Shown piece by piece: positions 33,001 through 44,305 of a stretch of DNA of 64,000 nt (the first letter of the stretch is position 1; each line of letters begins with the position of its first letter). The stretch comes from Bursaphelenchus xylophilus (Eukaryota > Nematoda > Chromadorea > Rhabditida > Aphelenchoididae), in contig CAJFCV020000006.1 in assembly GCA_904066235.2 (NCBI GenBank), forward strand, positions 2,046,001 through 2,110,000, given 5' to 3'. A program made the position numbers and the translations under genes. Below the pieces are notes generated by a model, which was given only the letters and a program-made list of their open reading frames with translations, did no database searches and had not been told where the DNA came from.

Positions 33001-35231
33001 TGAAAATCCCGCACCGTGCGAACGTAAAGGGTCTTTTTGCACAGTGCGACATCAAAAAACTTTTTTGCACAGTGCAAGAACAAAGTTGTCGCAAAAAAAT
33101 GAAAAAATTCCGCACAGTGCGACCAAATTTTTTTTGTTGCACAGTGCAACCATTGAAAATTTGTTTGCACTGTGCGAATATCACAGGATTTTCAGCCGCA
33201 CAGTGCGAAAAAAAATAAAATGAAAATCTCGCACCGTGCGAACCTAAAGGGTCTTTTTGCACAGTGCGACATCAAAATTTTTTGCACTGTGCAAGAACAA
33301 AGTTGTCGCGAAAAAATGAGAAACTTCCGCACTGTGCGACCAGAAATCTTTTCATTGCACAGTGCAACCATTGAAAATTTGTTTGCACTGTGCGAATGTC
33401 ACAAGAATCTCAGCCGCACAGTGCGAAAAAAAATAAAATGAAAATTTCGCACCGTGCACAGTGCGACATCAAAAAACTTTTTCGCACTGTGCAAAAATCA
33501 TCAAAAACAAAGTTGTCGCGAAAAATGAAAAACTTCCGCACTGTGCGACCAGAAATTTTTTTTCTTGCACTGTGCAAAGATCCAATTTTTTTTTTTTTTG
33601 CACAGTGCGAACATCTCAAAAATCACTCTGCACAGTGCAAAAAAACTGCGCAAAGGCCGGATATTTTTTGCACAGTGCAAAAAAGCCGAAAAAAGTTTTG
33701 CACTGTGCAAGTGGCAAGGGAAAAATTTCGCGCTCCGTGCACAGTGCAAAAAAATAAAATGAGAAGGTGCCGCACCGTGCGAAAGGATGCAAATTTATGC
33801 AAATTTTGCTTTTTAAAAAAAATTTTTTTTTAATTTTCAAAAAATAATTTTTTGTCGCAACATTTTCCAAAAAAAATTTTTTTGTCGCAACTTCCTCACC
33901 TGGCTTAATTTTGACCTGAACTTGTTGCGGCTCAAGCTGCGTGATCGTATGCCCGTCTTGGTGTTTCTTGCCCAACGGCACGTTGTGTTGTTTGGGGATG
34001 CGGAGTTCGGTGACCGGAGAGTAAATGTTTCGCAGATTGCAGTGATTCGAGTGCTGTGTTCTCAAATTACACCGGGACCCGTTGTAGATCTGGAAAAACA
34101 GTTGGGTTTGTTTATAACGAAATGTCAATATGATCCGGACGGGAAATCCGGGGGTTTGTGGGGGTTGTTGCGTAATCGGGGAGATGAAAATTGATTTTTA
34201 GATCGAAAAATTGATTTTCAAGGGTTTTATAGGTTTACAAAAAAATTTTTTTAATATGCAAATTCTTTGAAAATTCAAATTTTTTGAATTTTTTTAAATT
34301 TGAATAAGAGCAAAAAATTAAACTTAGAGTCTAAAATCAGCAAAAAAAGCCCTTTTCTTACAAAAAATTTGAAAAATTCACAAAAAAAATCATATTTTTC
34401 ATCAAAAAATACCAAAAATTCACAAAAAAATCAATTTTTTTATATCAAAAAAATTTTTTTTTCTCCTCCAAAATTCAACTTACTGGATCGGTACACCACG
34501 CACATTCACTTCCCGCCTTGATACACTCCGTGCAAGAGTCAGCAACCAGGCAGGGATTGGCATTGGCTGAAAAAAAAAGATTTATCAAAAATTGGCCAAA
34601 TACGGCTACGACTTGTCGGGTCAGCGACAGTTCGAGTCAACGATATTATGGTCGCCTCAGATCATCATTTTAGGCAAGGGGGAGGCTAGGAAAAGGCTTA
34701 TTTTTCAGAAAAAATAAGATTAATCGGGCCCTAGGATAGCTTATTACCTCCATATTTTGAGGTATTTTGCATGTAATCACATAAATATCATCTAGATAAA
34801 AGTTACGGATCTTCATTTTTTGCCTCAAATTTTGGTTTTTTATATGTTACAACAACTCAGAGTAAAGAAAACTAACATTAGTAATAGCTAAAATTATAAA
34901 AAGTGGACGTATTTCAAGCCTTCGCCGAGCTCCGCCAAGTCTCCGCCGACCATCCGCCAACCATTCAACGGCTTTGTCAGGCCTTCTAGACACTTGCTAC
35001 ACCCTATTTTTGGGTATCCACTTGCGCTACCCCTCGTATCAATTGATTTTTCGTTGACCCGAGCTGTCATCGGCCCGAAAAGTCGAGACGCCAAAAAAAT
35101 CGAGAAAAATCGACCAAATACTGAGTGAAAACAGTTGAAATAGTCTTCAAAATTATCCTCTTACCGTACTGCAACACACAAACTGTTCCTATGCAAATCA
35201 ACAGGGCTGTTCGACACGTCCGCAGCATCAT
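27032..35231 (-). CDS. Integrin beta-like protein without betaI domain or tail
   Basis: Nine exons: 35231-35165, 34566-34484, 34089-33900, 31265-31133, 31046-30860, 29997-29849, 28802-28730, 28203-28033, 27304-27032; phases join to 441 aa. Order: signal peptide (MMLRTCRTALLICIGTVCV); a PSI domain with SCTECIKAGSECAWC; first hybrid strand ending QLEPQQVQVKIKPG; then directly the second hybrid half (VEVPFKYEHRG to VEFFIECNG) and a strand ending LCSCECES; then cysteine-rich I-EGF modules (CRGFGDLICGVCQCG, CSGQGDCLCGKCQC, CSGNGVCECGRCAC); an acidic stalk; and a final hydrophobic segment LHAAVMLVLFSFLLMRL. The betaI (MIDAS) domain that normally interrupts the hybrid domain is absent. No cytoplasmic NPxY tail follows, so the C-terminus looks like a GPI-anchor signal or a bare membrane anchor. 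A classical ligand-binding role is unlikely. The introns contain many repeats. Confidence 0.8.
27460..27990. repeat. Three ~180-bp tandem units in integrin-like intron 8
   Basis: Units share 'aaaattccaaaaatttctc', 'gtgtggt(g/a)ctata', 'ataatctac(a/g)agg' and 'atcatcttttttgtcatgg'. Confidence 0.8.
28860..29410. repeat. Three ~180-bp tandem units in integrin-like intron 6
   Basis: Each unit carries 'ttaaacatcaacatcaggtg', 'tcggaaggt', 'attcacttcattatgcaaat' and 'gagcctat'. Copies at about 28945, 29115 and 29285. Confidence 0.85.
30010..30790. repeat. Tandem repeats with 'cgtataaaatgtcgcca' in intron 5
   Basis: Two 'ctaaaatacgacagattttt' units (30028, 30162) are followed by two ~245-bp units containing 'ccttttatgctgtgattatt' (30298, 30556) and 'cgtctcaaaaagttttcac' (30443, 30704). 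Confidence 0.85.
31375..31870. repeat. Tandem units copying an exon start and its acceptor
   Basis: Four units of about 140-150 bp carry 'atcgcttccacgaaatctcc' or close variants followed by 'tga'. On the minus strand each reads TCAGGAGATTTCGTGGAAG, a near copy of the real acceptor and first bases of the exon at 31265 (ttcagGAGATTTCGTCGAAG). They lie directly upstream of that exon in transcription order. Confidence 0.85.
31957..32451. mobile_element. TIR element GGGCTCGGGGTC in integrin-like intron 3
   Basis: Perfect or near-perfect 60-bp inverted ends starting GGGCTCGGGGTCTTTACTTT, flanked by TATA on each side. Subterminal hairpins (ggcgttcag...ctgaacgcc) occur at both ends. No coding capacity. 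Confidence 0.9.
32775..33790. repeat. GCACNGTGC array in integrin-like intron 3
   Basis: One core every 25-45 bp. A higher-order unit of about 221 bp is visible from repeated 'gaacstaaagggtctttttg' (33019, 33240) and 'aaagttgtcgc' segments. Ends about 110 bp before the exon at 33900-34089. Confidence 0.92.
34600..35100. repeat. Weak inverted ends in integrin-like intron 1
   Basis: 'gggtcagcgacagttcgagt' at about 34619 resembles the complement of 'gttgacccgagctgtcatcg' at about 35052. This is a possible old foldback element. Confidence 0.35.
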
Positions 35232-35279
35232 TTTTTGATCCCTGAAAAAAGATCAAATCTTTTTTGTAAATTTAACAAA

Positions 35280-35810
35280 ATGAAAAGGAAACGCTCGAAA
35301 AACGATCCGGAAATTCGAAAGCGAAAGTCTGGAAATAAAAATATTTTGAATGCTTGGGATTGTCAATTCGATCTTATTAAGATTTTGGGTCAAAAGTTTT
35401 GGGTTAAAAAGTGGGTTGATAGGTTGTGGGAGGGGTAAGTTGAAAGGGTCATAAGTAGAGGGGTATTTAAGGTAACAACTTGAAATTTTTAGACAGCCAC
35501 ACTGGTCCAACGAGAAGTATTTGTGCGGGTTTTCAGCCAGATTTATCAAGAATGGTAAACGATATGGCCATATTCCAAAAAAAATCGAAAAATGATGACT
35601 ATCCTCAAAAAATCTTGATTTCCAGGTCAAAAATGCATTTCAAATAAGGGAAGTATCACTCTGACTGACTTGTTATTTCATTACCATCTAGAAAAATATC
35701 TAGTTATTGCAAATAACACTGTATTTTGCGGTCAGAAATCCGTTAAATCAAAGAATCAGCAAAAAATCCCGTTTTCCTCAAAAAACATTAGTCTTCAATG
35801 GCGAAACTGA
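35280..35810 (+). CDS. Putative small basic protein, unknown
   Basis: Three exons with consistent phase: 35280-35434, 35493-35554, 35626-35810; 133 residues. Introns are 58 and 71 bp with GTAAGT/TTTTTAG and GTAAAC/TTTCCAG, a typical nematode small-intron pattern. The N-terminus is lysine/arginine-rich (MKRKRSKNDPEIRKRKSG). The middle has WVKKWVDRLWEGQPHW and KYLCGFSARF, and exon 3 is open for 61 codons (GSITLTDLLFHYHLEKYL). No family is recognised. The start lies only 48 bp from the divergent integrin-like start, leaving little promoter space, so this could be a spurious model. Confidence 0.4.
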
Positions 35811-38040
35811 GGTGTGTGGGACTTGGCAAGCCTTATGACATCATAATAAACAAACTGGGAGTTCGAGTATTTCCTAAACTCTTCGAAAAATGACTCATCT
35901 TTAACGTTTTTTCGGCAAAACATAGCTCAAAAATCATCATTCTCCGATTTTTTGTCAAAAACTCTCGTTATTCATTTGATATTGTCCTTTACATCATCTG
36001 AAAGTACGATCAACCTCTCTGGCCAGACGTTCAAACAACCTTTTTGCCCTCAATTCTCATAACTCAAACTTTATGGACGCCTTTGTTTTGCCAAAGTTTC
36101 ATTATCGCGAAAAGGTTCGGAAAGCGCTCTTCGCAACGGCCGAAGATGATTTATGAGTGGCCGAAATCCGATCACACTCTCAGCGTTCGTAATACGGAGA
36201 CAAAAGGAGGGATGAGAAAGCGGGGGGAATGGCACTGATGGACTTGTAAATAAAAATAAACGGGGAATAGGAAGTGTAATGTAAATAGACCGCCGGAGGG
36301 AATTTGGGGCCAAATGACGAGGGAATTTGTGGTTCAGAAGATTGGTTTTGTCTTATAGAGGTTTGTAGATGGGTCTAAATTTGACATTTTTGGGTGATTT
36401 GTAAAATACGATGGGTTATTTTACTCTACAGTAAAAATTGAGAGGGTCACCAAGATGGGTAAATAACTTGGAGATACGTTGCAATAGTAAAATAAAAATT
36501 TGCAAGAATGTTGCAAATGAAGCCTCAAAGCTCTAATAGTAACATAAATTAACATTTCTTACCGCTAACAGCCATTAAAATCAATATATTATCCATGATG
36601 ACTTTGATCCCCGGAAATTTCAAAACTCGATTTTTTATCGCTATTTTGAATAAACAGTAATCCCCGAGAAGATACATACTAAACTGTTTTAAAGAACCAT
36701 GATATTTATTCCCTTAAAATTCCGCTACATATAGCTAAAATGCCAAGCGAAATGTTCAATCCCAGATCTCAGGCCCAACCCAAAAAAATCCATAAAAAAT
36801 CCCATTTCTCACCGCGAAACAAATCCGAAACATGACCAACATATTGACCGCAACATGCCCAACACCCTCGGCCATATGGCCGACATTACAACTTTTTGAA
36901 TATCGCCGCAAAATCGGTCGCAAAATGAGTCATGGAAAAAACACCTTGGGCCCGGCGGGGTTTCGAAAACATGCCCATCAACCCGCTGTTGGGCGCCCGA
37001 AATCTCTGCAAAATCTCTCACTTAATTCGATGTTTTATTCCGGGGGGATTAGAGATATTAGAGAAGCGGGGCCTCGGATCAGACGGAGGCTCCGCCCCCC
37101 ACCGGCTTCGGCCTCATAAAAACTTTTTTTTTGGAGAAGGATAAAATAAATGTCGGCCCTCATCTGCCGCCAAATGTCGATTCATTTGAGAGTATTGCGA
37201 GTGCGGAGAGCGGACAGAGAGTGAGAGGGAAAATCGAAAAACGCGGAGGGAGAGCGATCGCAACGAAAATGTTAGCAAAAAACGATTACATATGGGAGGG
37301 AAAGGTCAAAAAACGTCGAGATCTCGGAATGTTTGAGAGGATTAGGAGGAAAAGTGAGGGGAAAAGTCGCAGAATCGAAGAGACAGAGAGAGAAAAAGAG
37401 GAAAAATGGAGATTTTTTGGGTAAAATACGAACGAAGAAGTTCAAAAAAAAATTTTTTTTGTTAATCAAAGTAAAAGACTAAACTTTTTAGGCCTGAATT
37501 TTTATGGGAGATGTGTTTTTCAGCAAAGAAATTTAATTTTTTGGGGGAAAATGATGATTTTTTTTTAAAAAAAAGTCGGAAAAAATCAAATTTTTCTGGT
37601 CAAAAATCTCAAAAAAATTCAAAAAAAAAATTTTTCTGCCTTAGGCACCCTTAATTTTTATGCCCAAAATATCTTTTTTTGCAAAAATTTCGACAAAAAA
37701 ATCAAAAATCTCGATTTCCAACCAAATATTTTGACTGATCAACCCCAAAAAAAACTTGTTGACTCCCCGCCGCGCCCTCCTTGACCAGTTGCACCAACCC
37801 TTGGCACTCGCGCTTCAAGTGAGTGTTGCGAGGAACAGGCGCACCGAAAAAAAGAGCTCCGTCTGCTCGCATTACGACGGTCGCATAAATTCGCGGAAGG
37901 AAGGGCTGCGGGTGTTGTCATAAAGCGAAGGAGGTGCGAGATAGGTGCCTACAAGCGAAGGTGGGGCTTTGAGGGGAAGTTGGAAGATGGAAAAGTTGAG
38001 TTTTGTTTTTTCTAGCCCCTCGGAAAAGTCGCTGAAGCGA
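35811..38040. other. Gene-poor spacer
   Basis: Short GC-richer islands (36080-36230, 36830-37120, 37150-37430, 37760-37980) have open frames of 60-97 codons on either strand but no splice continuity or recognised motif. 36250 holds AATAAA-like text. No ordered repeat is seen. Confidence 0.45.
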
Positions 38041-38049
38041 TTTTTGGCG

Positions 38050-38372
38050 TTTGCACGGTGCGAAAAAAGTCAAAGTGCAAGCGACAGCCCAAAAAACCTA
38101 TTGCACCGTGCAAAAAGCAATAAATTGCACAGTGCAAAGAAAACCTTTGTCTTTGCACAGTGCATGTTGCGAAAGCCGTTCCAGCGACTTTACAAACGGA
38201 CTGTTAGAATTTTCATAAAGTGCATGGACACTTGCCGCGACCCGCACCGTGCACAAAATTCCCCGATTTCTTGCACCGTGCATTCAAATTTTGTCGGTTT
38301 GGCACTGTGCAAAAACTCAAGATGCACTGTGCGAAAGCGAAAAAAATCCATGCACTTTATGAAAATGCGAAT
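38050..38372. repeat. GCACNGTGC cluster with a small TIR element
   Basis: The element 38211-38371 has inverted ends 'attttcataaagtgcatgga' and complement. It encloses four GCACNGTGC cores; more cores lie at 38052-38165. The same end motif starts the clusters at 21905 and 47346. Confidence 0.8.
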
Positions 38373-38523
38373 GGTAGGTAAAAAGAAAAAATGATGAGAA
38401 ATTTTTTTTTGCTGCAAAATAAAACTTTGATTGTGACAAAGCTTGATATGACTTATCATTCTCTAAGTCATATATATATCGGGTACCAGCCAAAGCAGAA
38501 AGCCCTGATAATTTATTACGGCC

Positions 38524-39909
38524 CACAGCATTCCGAACTTTTTTCGCCGCCGATCGGTGTCCAAAAAAATGAAAAATTAAAAAGTGCACATTACATTTTC
38601 ATGTGTGTAAGGGTAGCCAGAAGAGATACCGGCAAAAACAAAAACTCTTTATGTAGAGTAATCAATTTCCTTTCAGAGTATGTAAGTTTTGTCTTCAGGT
38701 TGTCCGCTACCTTTGAGAAAATCGTCACTAAAAAAATGGAAATTTCGATTTTGAATGCCAAAAAAATGTACTTTCTTGGGGCCACCAAAAAAGATGTTGG
38801 AGTCTATCGTAAAGAGAATTTCAAGGGCTACAACATATTAAAATTTCAAGATTTTTGTGGGGGTTTAAGCCAAGTTAGAGTGAAAAAACCCCTGATTTTG
38901 CACTTTTTCTCGATTTGTTTGCACTTTTAGTGCAAAAATAAAAAACCATCCGTGGGCGATGGAATCTGTGTGTCATGTCGGATATTCATGCCAAATTTGA
39001 AGCTACGCCGACGCTCCGGAGTCGCTGAATATCCGTTTAAATACGAAGCCTTAGAGTACTATTTCTGTCGTTTGAAATCGCTTTATGTGCTCCAAGATCC
39101 CTTTTGATCAAAAATATATTGCCTGTATACAGTGTATAACAACTGCATAACGACTTAATTGCAAAAGTCTAACTCAGCTTGGCGGTTAATTTAATTGGTT
39201 GTTGCAACAAAAAATTGGCTCTGTGAAGGATTATCTGCCAAATTCAATTTTCAAAATGAAAAAAATATATCGTGAGTAAATGATAAGATGTTGTTATACA
39301 CTGTATATAGACAATATACTTTTGATCAAAAGGTATCTTGGAGCAGATAAAGCGACTTCAAACAATAGAAATAGTACTCTAAGGCTTCGTATTTAAACGG
39401 ATATTCAGCGACTCCGGAGCGTCGGCGAAGCTTCAAATTTGGCATGAATATCCGACATGACACACAGATTCCATCGCCCACGGATGGTTTTTTATTTTTG
39501 CACTAAAAGTGCAAACAAATCGAGAAAAAGTGCAAAATCAGGGGTTTTTTCACTCTAACTTGGCTTAAACCCCCACAAAAATCTTGAAATTTTAATATGT
39601 TGTAGCCCTTGAAATTCTCTTTACGATAGACTCCAACATCTTTTTTGGTGGCCCCAAGAAAGTACATTTTTTTGGCATTCAAAATCGAAATTTCCATTTT
39701 TTTAGTGACGATTTTCTCAAAGGTAGCGGACAACCTGAAGACAAAACTTACATACTCTGAAAGGAAATTGATTACTCTACATAAAGAGTTTTTGTTTTTG
39801 CCGGTATCTCTTCTGGCTACCCTTACACACATGAAAATGTAATGTGCACTTTTTAATTTTTCATTTTTTTGGACACCGATCGGCGGCGAAAAAAGTTCGG
39901 AATGCTGTG
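38524..39909. repeat. 620-bp inverted repeat with identical outer arms
   Basis: Arms 38524-39143 and 39290-39909 are equal in length, with a 146-bp loop. The outer roughly 450 bp of the arms read the same apart from isolated differences, so both strands show one shared open frame. The inner part near the loop (for example 'cctgtatacag' versus 'tctatatacag') has several differences. Boundary text 'cacagcattccgaac'. Confidence 0.92.
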
Positions 39910-40024
39910 CGGCCCCGAATTCCGTCGAAAAATCTAAAATATTAGAAATGATTTGTAGCTGCAAAAAATGGGATTCGCGTAAAAAAAACTTTAGTCGAAA
40001 AATCGCAAAAATCTCAAAGCTTGT

Positions 40025-40252
40025 ACTAGTCGCGACATAAAGTCCGTAGAATTTTTCGCGGCCCCCAAATTCCGTCGCGCTCCGAAATGTTGATTTGTCG
40101 CTGCGAAAAACGGGAATCGCGCGCGACAATAAGGCAAAATCAACAAAATTGCACAGTGCAAAATGTGTTTTCGGGTGAATGCACAGTGCAAAATGCTTTT
40201 TCGGGTTTATGCACAGTGCAGAAAATTCTACGGACTTTATGTCGCGACTAGT
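40025..40252. mobile_element. ACTAGTCG palindromic MITE
   Basis: Ends ACTAGTCGCGACATAAAGTC and complement; arms run on through 'cgtagaatttt'. Contains three GCACAGTGC cores. Related to 20049-20315, but arm sequences differ in a matched way. Confidence 0.9.
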
Positions 40253-40636
40253 ACCTTGCAAAAACCATCGGGATTTTTTAGTCGAAAAATCGCAAAGTTT
40301 GACATTTTTTGCAATTTCTAGAATAAAAAATCTCGATTTTTTTTGCAAAACGCAAGCTGAAAATTTTTAGAAGAATGCTCTTTCAGAATATATACAATCC
40401 CATAGTAATTTATGATCATTCCCTCGTAAAAAAATGCGCAAAAAACTGCAACAATTATGATTGCCCCATAAAAAGAAATTGCTACCAAACCAGTCGCAAT
40501 CCCACTCTACTCAGCTATTATTCTTATTCCAAGACCATCTGAAGACTCCCTCAACCCCTGAAAATTGACTGGTTTGGCGCCCACGTGACACTACATCTTA
40601 CACATTCAATTATTTTACAAATCCCATTCAAGTGGG

Positions 40637-40873
40637 ATGAGGCGTAATGGAGAGGATCGCGGAGCCGTCGAGACGGCTCGGAACGCCTCTTCCCTCCCTC
40701 CGGGCTTGCGGGGAGGGGCTCATAAAGTCGCCGACAAACTTTTTGTGTACCTGTCCCACGTCCGGCAGGAACAGAATACCATAATAAAAGCGAAAGTCGT
40801 AAAGGCCCGGATGGAAAAGAAACTTTATGACTTGTCCATAAAATTTTTTGATAACTTCGGATCCTCGAATTAG
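40637..40873 (+). other. 78-codon open frame, uncertain
   Basis: ATG-initiated frame (MRRNGEDRGAVETARNASS to IKFFDNFGSSN) in a locally GC-rich patch containing the 'ataaagtcgcc' motif seen elsewhere in repeats. No homology, splice sites or start context were recognised; probably chance. Confidence 0.15.
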
Positions 40874-41094
40874 AGGAGTTAAAAATAGACGCGGAATAGA
40901 AAATAGGCCGGATTAAGGGCGAGAAATCAGGGCGGATTAGGTTTCAGGATGAGATTTTCTCAAGGCGTCGGCCAAAGCAAGGAGAAGGTGGGCATGTGTA
41001 AGGCTCGGAGTTAGCGTGAAATTTGATGATATTTGAGGAGTTCAGAGATTACGAGACCATTTACTTTAACGCCAGACGTGATTGACGTGAATAT

Positions 41095-41720
41095 TGAGAA
41101 AAATGGGTCCCACCACGAAAACCTGGAAAGTCTTGTTTTGCACTGGGGAAGACGTTGAAAGCTTTGAAAAGATAGCACTTGAAGTAAATAGTGATGTTGA
41201 ATGTTTATATCGACATTTTTGAAGAAAATATAATCGTAAAGGCAGTTAACGACGTTAATGGAAAATTTTTTGAAGCTTTGAAGTTTGCTACTTACGACTT
41301 CAGTAAATTTATAATCGATCGATTTTCAATGATTTACAGTACCATCCACTTAGTTTTACCCAAAAAATCCCACAACTCGGCAATTCCATCCAAATTTTTG
41401 GTCCCACCACGAAAACCTGGAAAGTCTTATTTTGCGCTAGGAAAGCTGCGGAAGGCTTGAAAAAGATGGTGCTTGAAGTAAAAATGTGATTTTAGGTATC
41501 TACAGCAACATCTTTGAAGAAAATTTTACGATTAAGACAGTCGAAAATTTACAAAAAAATTTTTTTGAGGCATTGAAATTTACTATTTATAAGCTTTGTT
41601 ATGATAAAAATTGAGCGAATTTCAATGGTTTTCAATACTAGTCATCTAGTTTCACCAAAAAATCTCAAAATTCGGCAACTCCAACCAAATTTTGGGTCCC
41701 ACCACGAAAACTTGTAATCT
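41095..41720. repeat. ~295-bp tandem repeat, about two copies
   Basis: 'gggtcccaccacgaaaacctg' recurs at about 41106, 41399 and 41694. Between these, 'ggaaagtctt', 'gcacttgaagtaaa' and 'tttgaagaaaat' are shared at the same spacing. Confidence 0.9.
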
Positions 41721-41837
41721 CCCAAAAAGCCTTTCAAAGCATTCCTAACCCTCTAAAAGCCTTCCCATCCAAATTTCTAATCAACGAAACGCCCAAACAT
41801 TAAAAGTTTTTAAGAAATCCCCATTAAACCATCCATT

Positions 41838-42002
41838 ATGAACCTTTTATTCGAGCGCTTGCCAAATCCCCCTGAGGCACTCAAAGGAAAATTTTATGAA
41901 AACACCGGAAACCTGACTAAACTCTGCCCTCAAAACACACGAAACTTTGTACTAACCAACACGGAAGAGTACCTGGAACGCCGAAAGTATCAAATTTCAT
42001 AA
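41838..42002 (+). other. 54-codon open frame, uncertain
   Basis: ATG to TAA frame reading MNLLFERLPNPPEALKGKFY at its start, with less A/T bias than its surroundings. It could be a short gene or first exon. No family is recognised and no splice donor stands out. Confidence 0.2.
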
Positions 42003-43155
42003 GTTTTTTGGGGGGAAATTGAGAACAGTCCAAAGTTTAGGTGTTTTTTAGGCAAATATTGGGAAAAGTTGAAAGGAACATGGCTTTATCAGGACCATAG
42101 AGTTCGATTATATAGTAATATGATAAATATAAAATCTGGAAAATTTAATTTTTGTAATTTTTTGGCGGTTTTTTATCATGGCCATGCCTATGTAAAATAA
42201 AGTCACATTTTTTTTATTTCGCAAAAAATGATATGAAAATGGTTAACAAATGAAAAAATTGTCTTGAAAAAAAATATGTTCAATTTTAAAATCCTAAAAT
42301 ACGCCCAAAATTTGAGAAAAAATGGAAAATATTAGACTTGGGGTCTAAATTAAGGATGTCCAAAAAATGGATTTTTTCGAAAAATTAAGACAAATTCAAC
42401 AAATTTATGATAGTACATGTCTATGGCGACACACTTATACAATGTGGATTTTACGATTTTTTTACATTTTTTTCCTATAAAAATAATTTTTTTACAAAAA
42501 AAATTTTTTGATTTTCTTCAATTTTTCTCCCAAAAAAACTTCTCCAAATTCCGTAATATCTATAAAATAGTATCCGCAGGCCATTGCCGACACGCCCGCA
42601 GATGATTTTTCCCACTCTCGGCCTTATTTCCAGAGCGTCCCACCCACTTCTTCCCCTTCATTTTCCCTTTTCTCTCTGATATGATTGATCATGATCGGCT
42701 GCGTTCGGTTTGCTTGTCAACTTGAATGAATCTCGGCCCGCAAAATGGCCAGAGGCGTTTTGGCCGACGGTTCGTAGGAAGGGGGGACGAAATGTCAGCG
42801 GAAAATTGCATTCGGACGTTGTTTTGATCCGACAAACGAAAGAGAAAGGGAGGGGAAACGGAAGCGAATTATGATTTTTAGTGACCGTAGGCTGGAAGAA
42901 ACGTAAAAAATCGCTGAATTGATGATTTTTTGAACTTGCAAAGCGTGTGTATAAAATCAGAGAGGGCCAAAAAACGTGCTTATATGTTGGCAACATACCA
43001 CAGACAAAAAGTTTTGCTAATACGCAAGTTTTGAAAAAAATTCAAAGAAAAAATGGATATTTTACCAAAACAGATGCCGTTCAAACAGCGATGCTCTAAT
43101 TTTCTTTAAATTTGGCAACAATAGTCCATATGCGACACAGATCAATTAACGAAAT
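42003..43155. other. AT-rich spacer
   Basis: Homopolymer-rich, with one GC-richer patch (42590-42860). No gene or ordered repeat is seen. Confidence 0.45.
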
Positions 43156-43159
43156 CTTT

Positions 43160-43640
43160 TTAAGACTCTTTGCAGCGGCAGCCGAGATATTCAACGATCA
43201 TTGGGACGGTGAAAAGGTATATTTTTTCTGAACCAGATAAAGCTTGGAGAAAGTCGCTTCAATTATTTTTCAAACTTGGTAACTATGTAAAATATGGGAT
43301 ATATATATTGGAGGCTAAAGACTTGGAAAAAAGTGGGCAAAAATATAACCCATTTTTGCGAATTTTGGCATGATAATTTTTGTGTCTATTTCAACCGTAT
43401 AAGGTAATATTTCCACAAAAAATCCATTATTTCCACTAAAAACTGGCGAAGATATGGCCTAAAAGTTTCTTTTTTCTGTCAGTTCTCCGCACTTCTCGTA
43501 TTCTCTCGTCTGCAAAGATTGTTAATTATCTCGGCTGTCTCTGCAAAGCGTTGGCTAAAACTTTCAGGAATTGAAATGCGGTCTATGCCCAAATTGTGTG
43601 CAAAATTTGAGGAAAATCTGAGCGTCGTGACTTATGGTAT
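43160..43640. repeat. Diverged copy of the dispersed ~430-bp family
   Basis: Contains 'ttggcatgataatttttgtg', 'taatatttccacaaaaaatc', 'gttctccgcacttctcg' and 'gctaaaactttcaggaattg' in family order. Confidence 0.65.
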
Positions 43641-44305
43641 TATACTTTCAAAAGAAGGGCAAACTAATCATTTTTTTTATTTTTTTGGCTTTTTTTTGAT
43701 TTCCTTCGCTTTCCCTGTATTTCTAGAAATTTTTTTCTATATCAAGAGGCTCCATGATCTTCTATCTCTTTAAAAAAATCCCATTTATATTCCAAACTCT
43801 CCTTCTTTAATATCAGCAGGGCCTTTGAACTTCTTCAGACTACCAAAAAACTCCAATTCATCGCTCAAATCAACCAAAAAACATGACCAAAAGATCTCGA
43901 TTTCTCAAAAAAAAAGTTCTCAAAAAAAATCTCAAGAATCCAGCCTTTAATTCGCTTCAAATTAAAAGCGGATAACTCTTGACTCTTCATTTCCATGGCC
44001 ACTTTGATTTATCTCTCCCCAAAAGCCACGATGGAATCCATTTGTTTCCCCTGTTTGCCACCCAAATCAACACGAGCAGAAGGGGGGAGGGAGGGAAAGA
44101 AACAACTGTTGGCGTTTGTTGTAACCGCCGTTTTATGTATGCACTCATTTTCTGGGGCCAAAGAATTTCTTTGAGGGAAAAACGAAAACAAAAATATGTG
44201 GAAATTGACGTGAAAGGGAGGGAGTGTGAAAATGCCAAAGTTTACAAGTCAAGTGCCCAAAGTGCGACTCTTAAATTTGCTTTAAATTTTCCACACACGT
44301 CGGGT
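43641..44305. other. Spacer
   Basis: No gene is recognised. Overlapping open frames on both strands at 43980-44310 lack splice sites or motifs. Confidence 0.4.

Noticed and set aside
32775..33790. CRISPR-like regular short repeats
   Set aside because: The repeats are 9-11 bp palindromes with related spacers in a eukaryotic intron. There are no 25-40 bp identical repeats with unique spacers and no cas genes.
37131..37424. 97-codon plus-strand frame (Lys/Glu/Arg-rich)
   Set aside because: Purine-rich composition explains the open frame; no splice sites or conserved motif.
38391..40348. Shared open frame on opposite strands (136 residues in common)
   Set aside because: The identity follows from the inverted repeat. 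The frame runs past arm boundaries and has no recognised motif.
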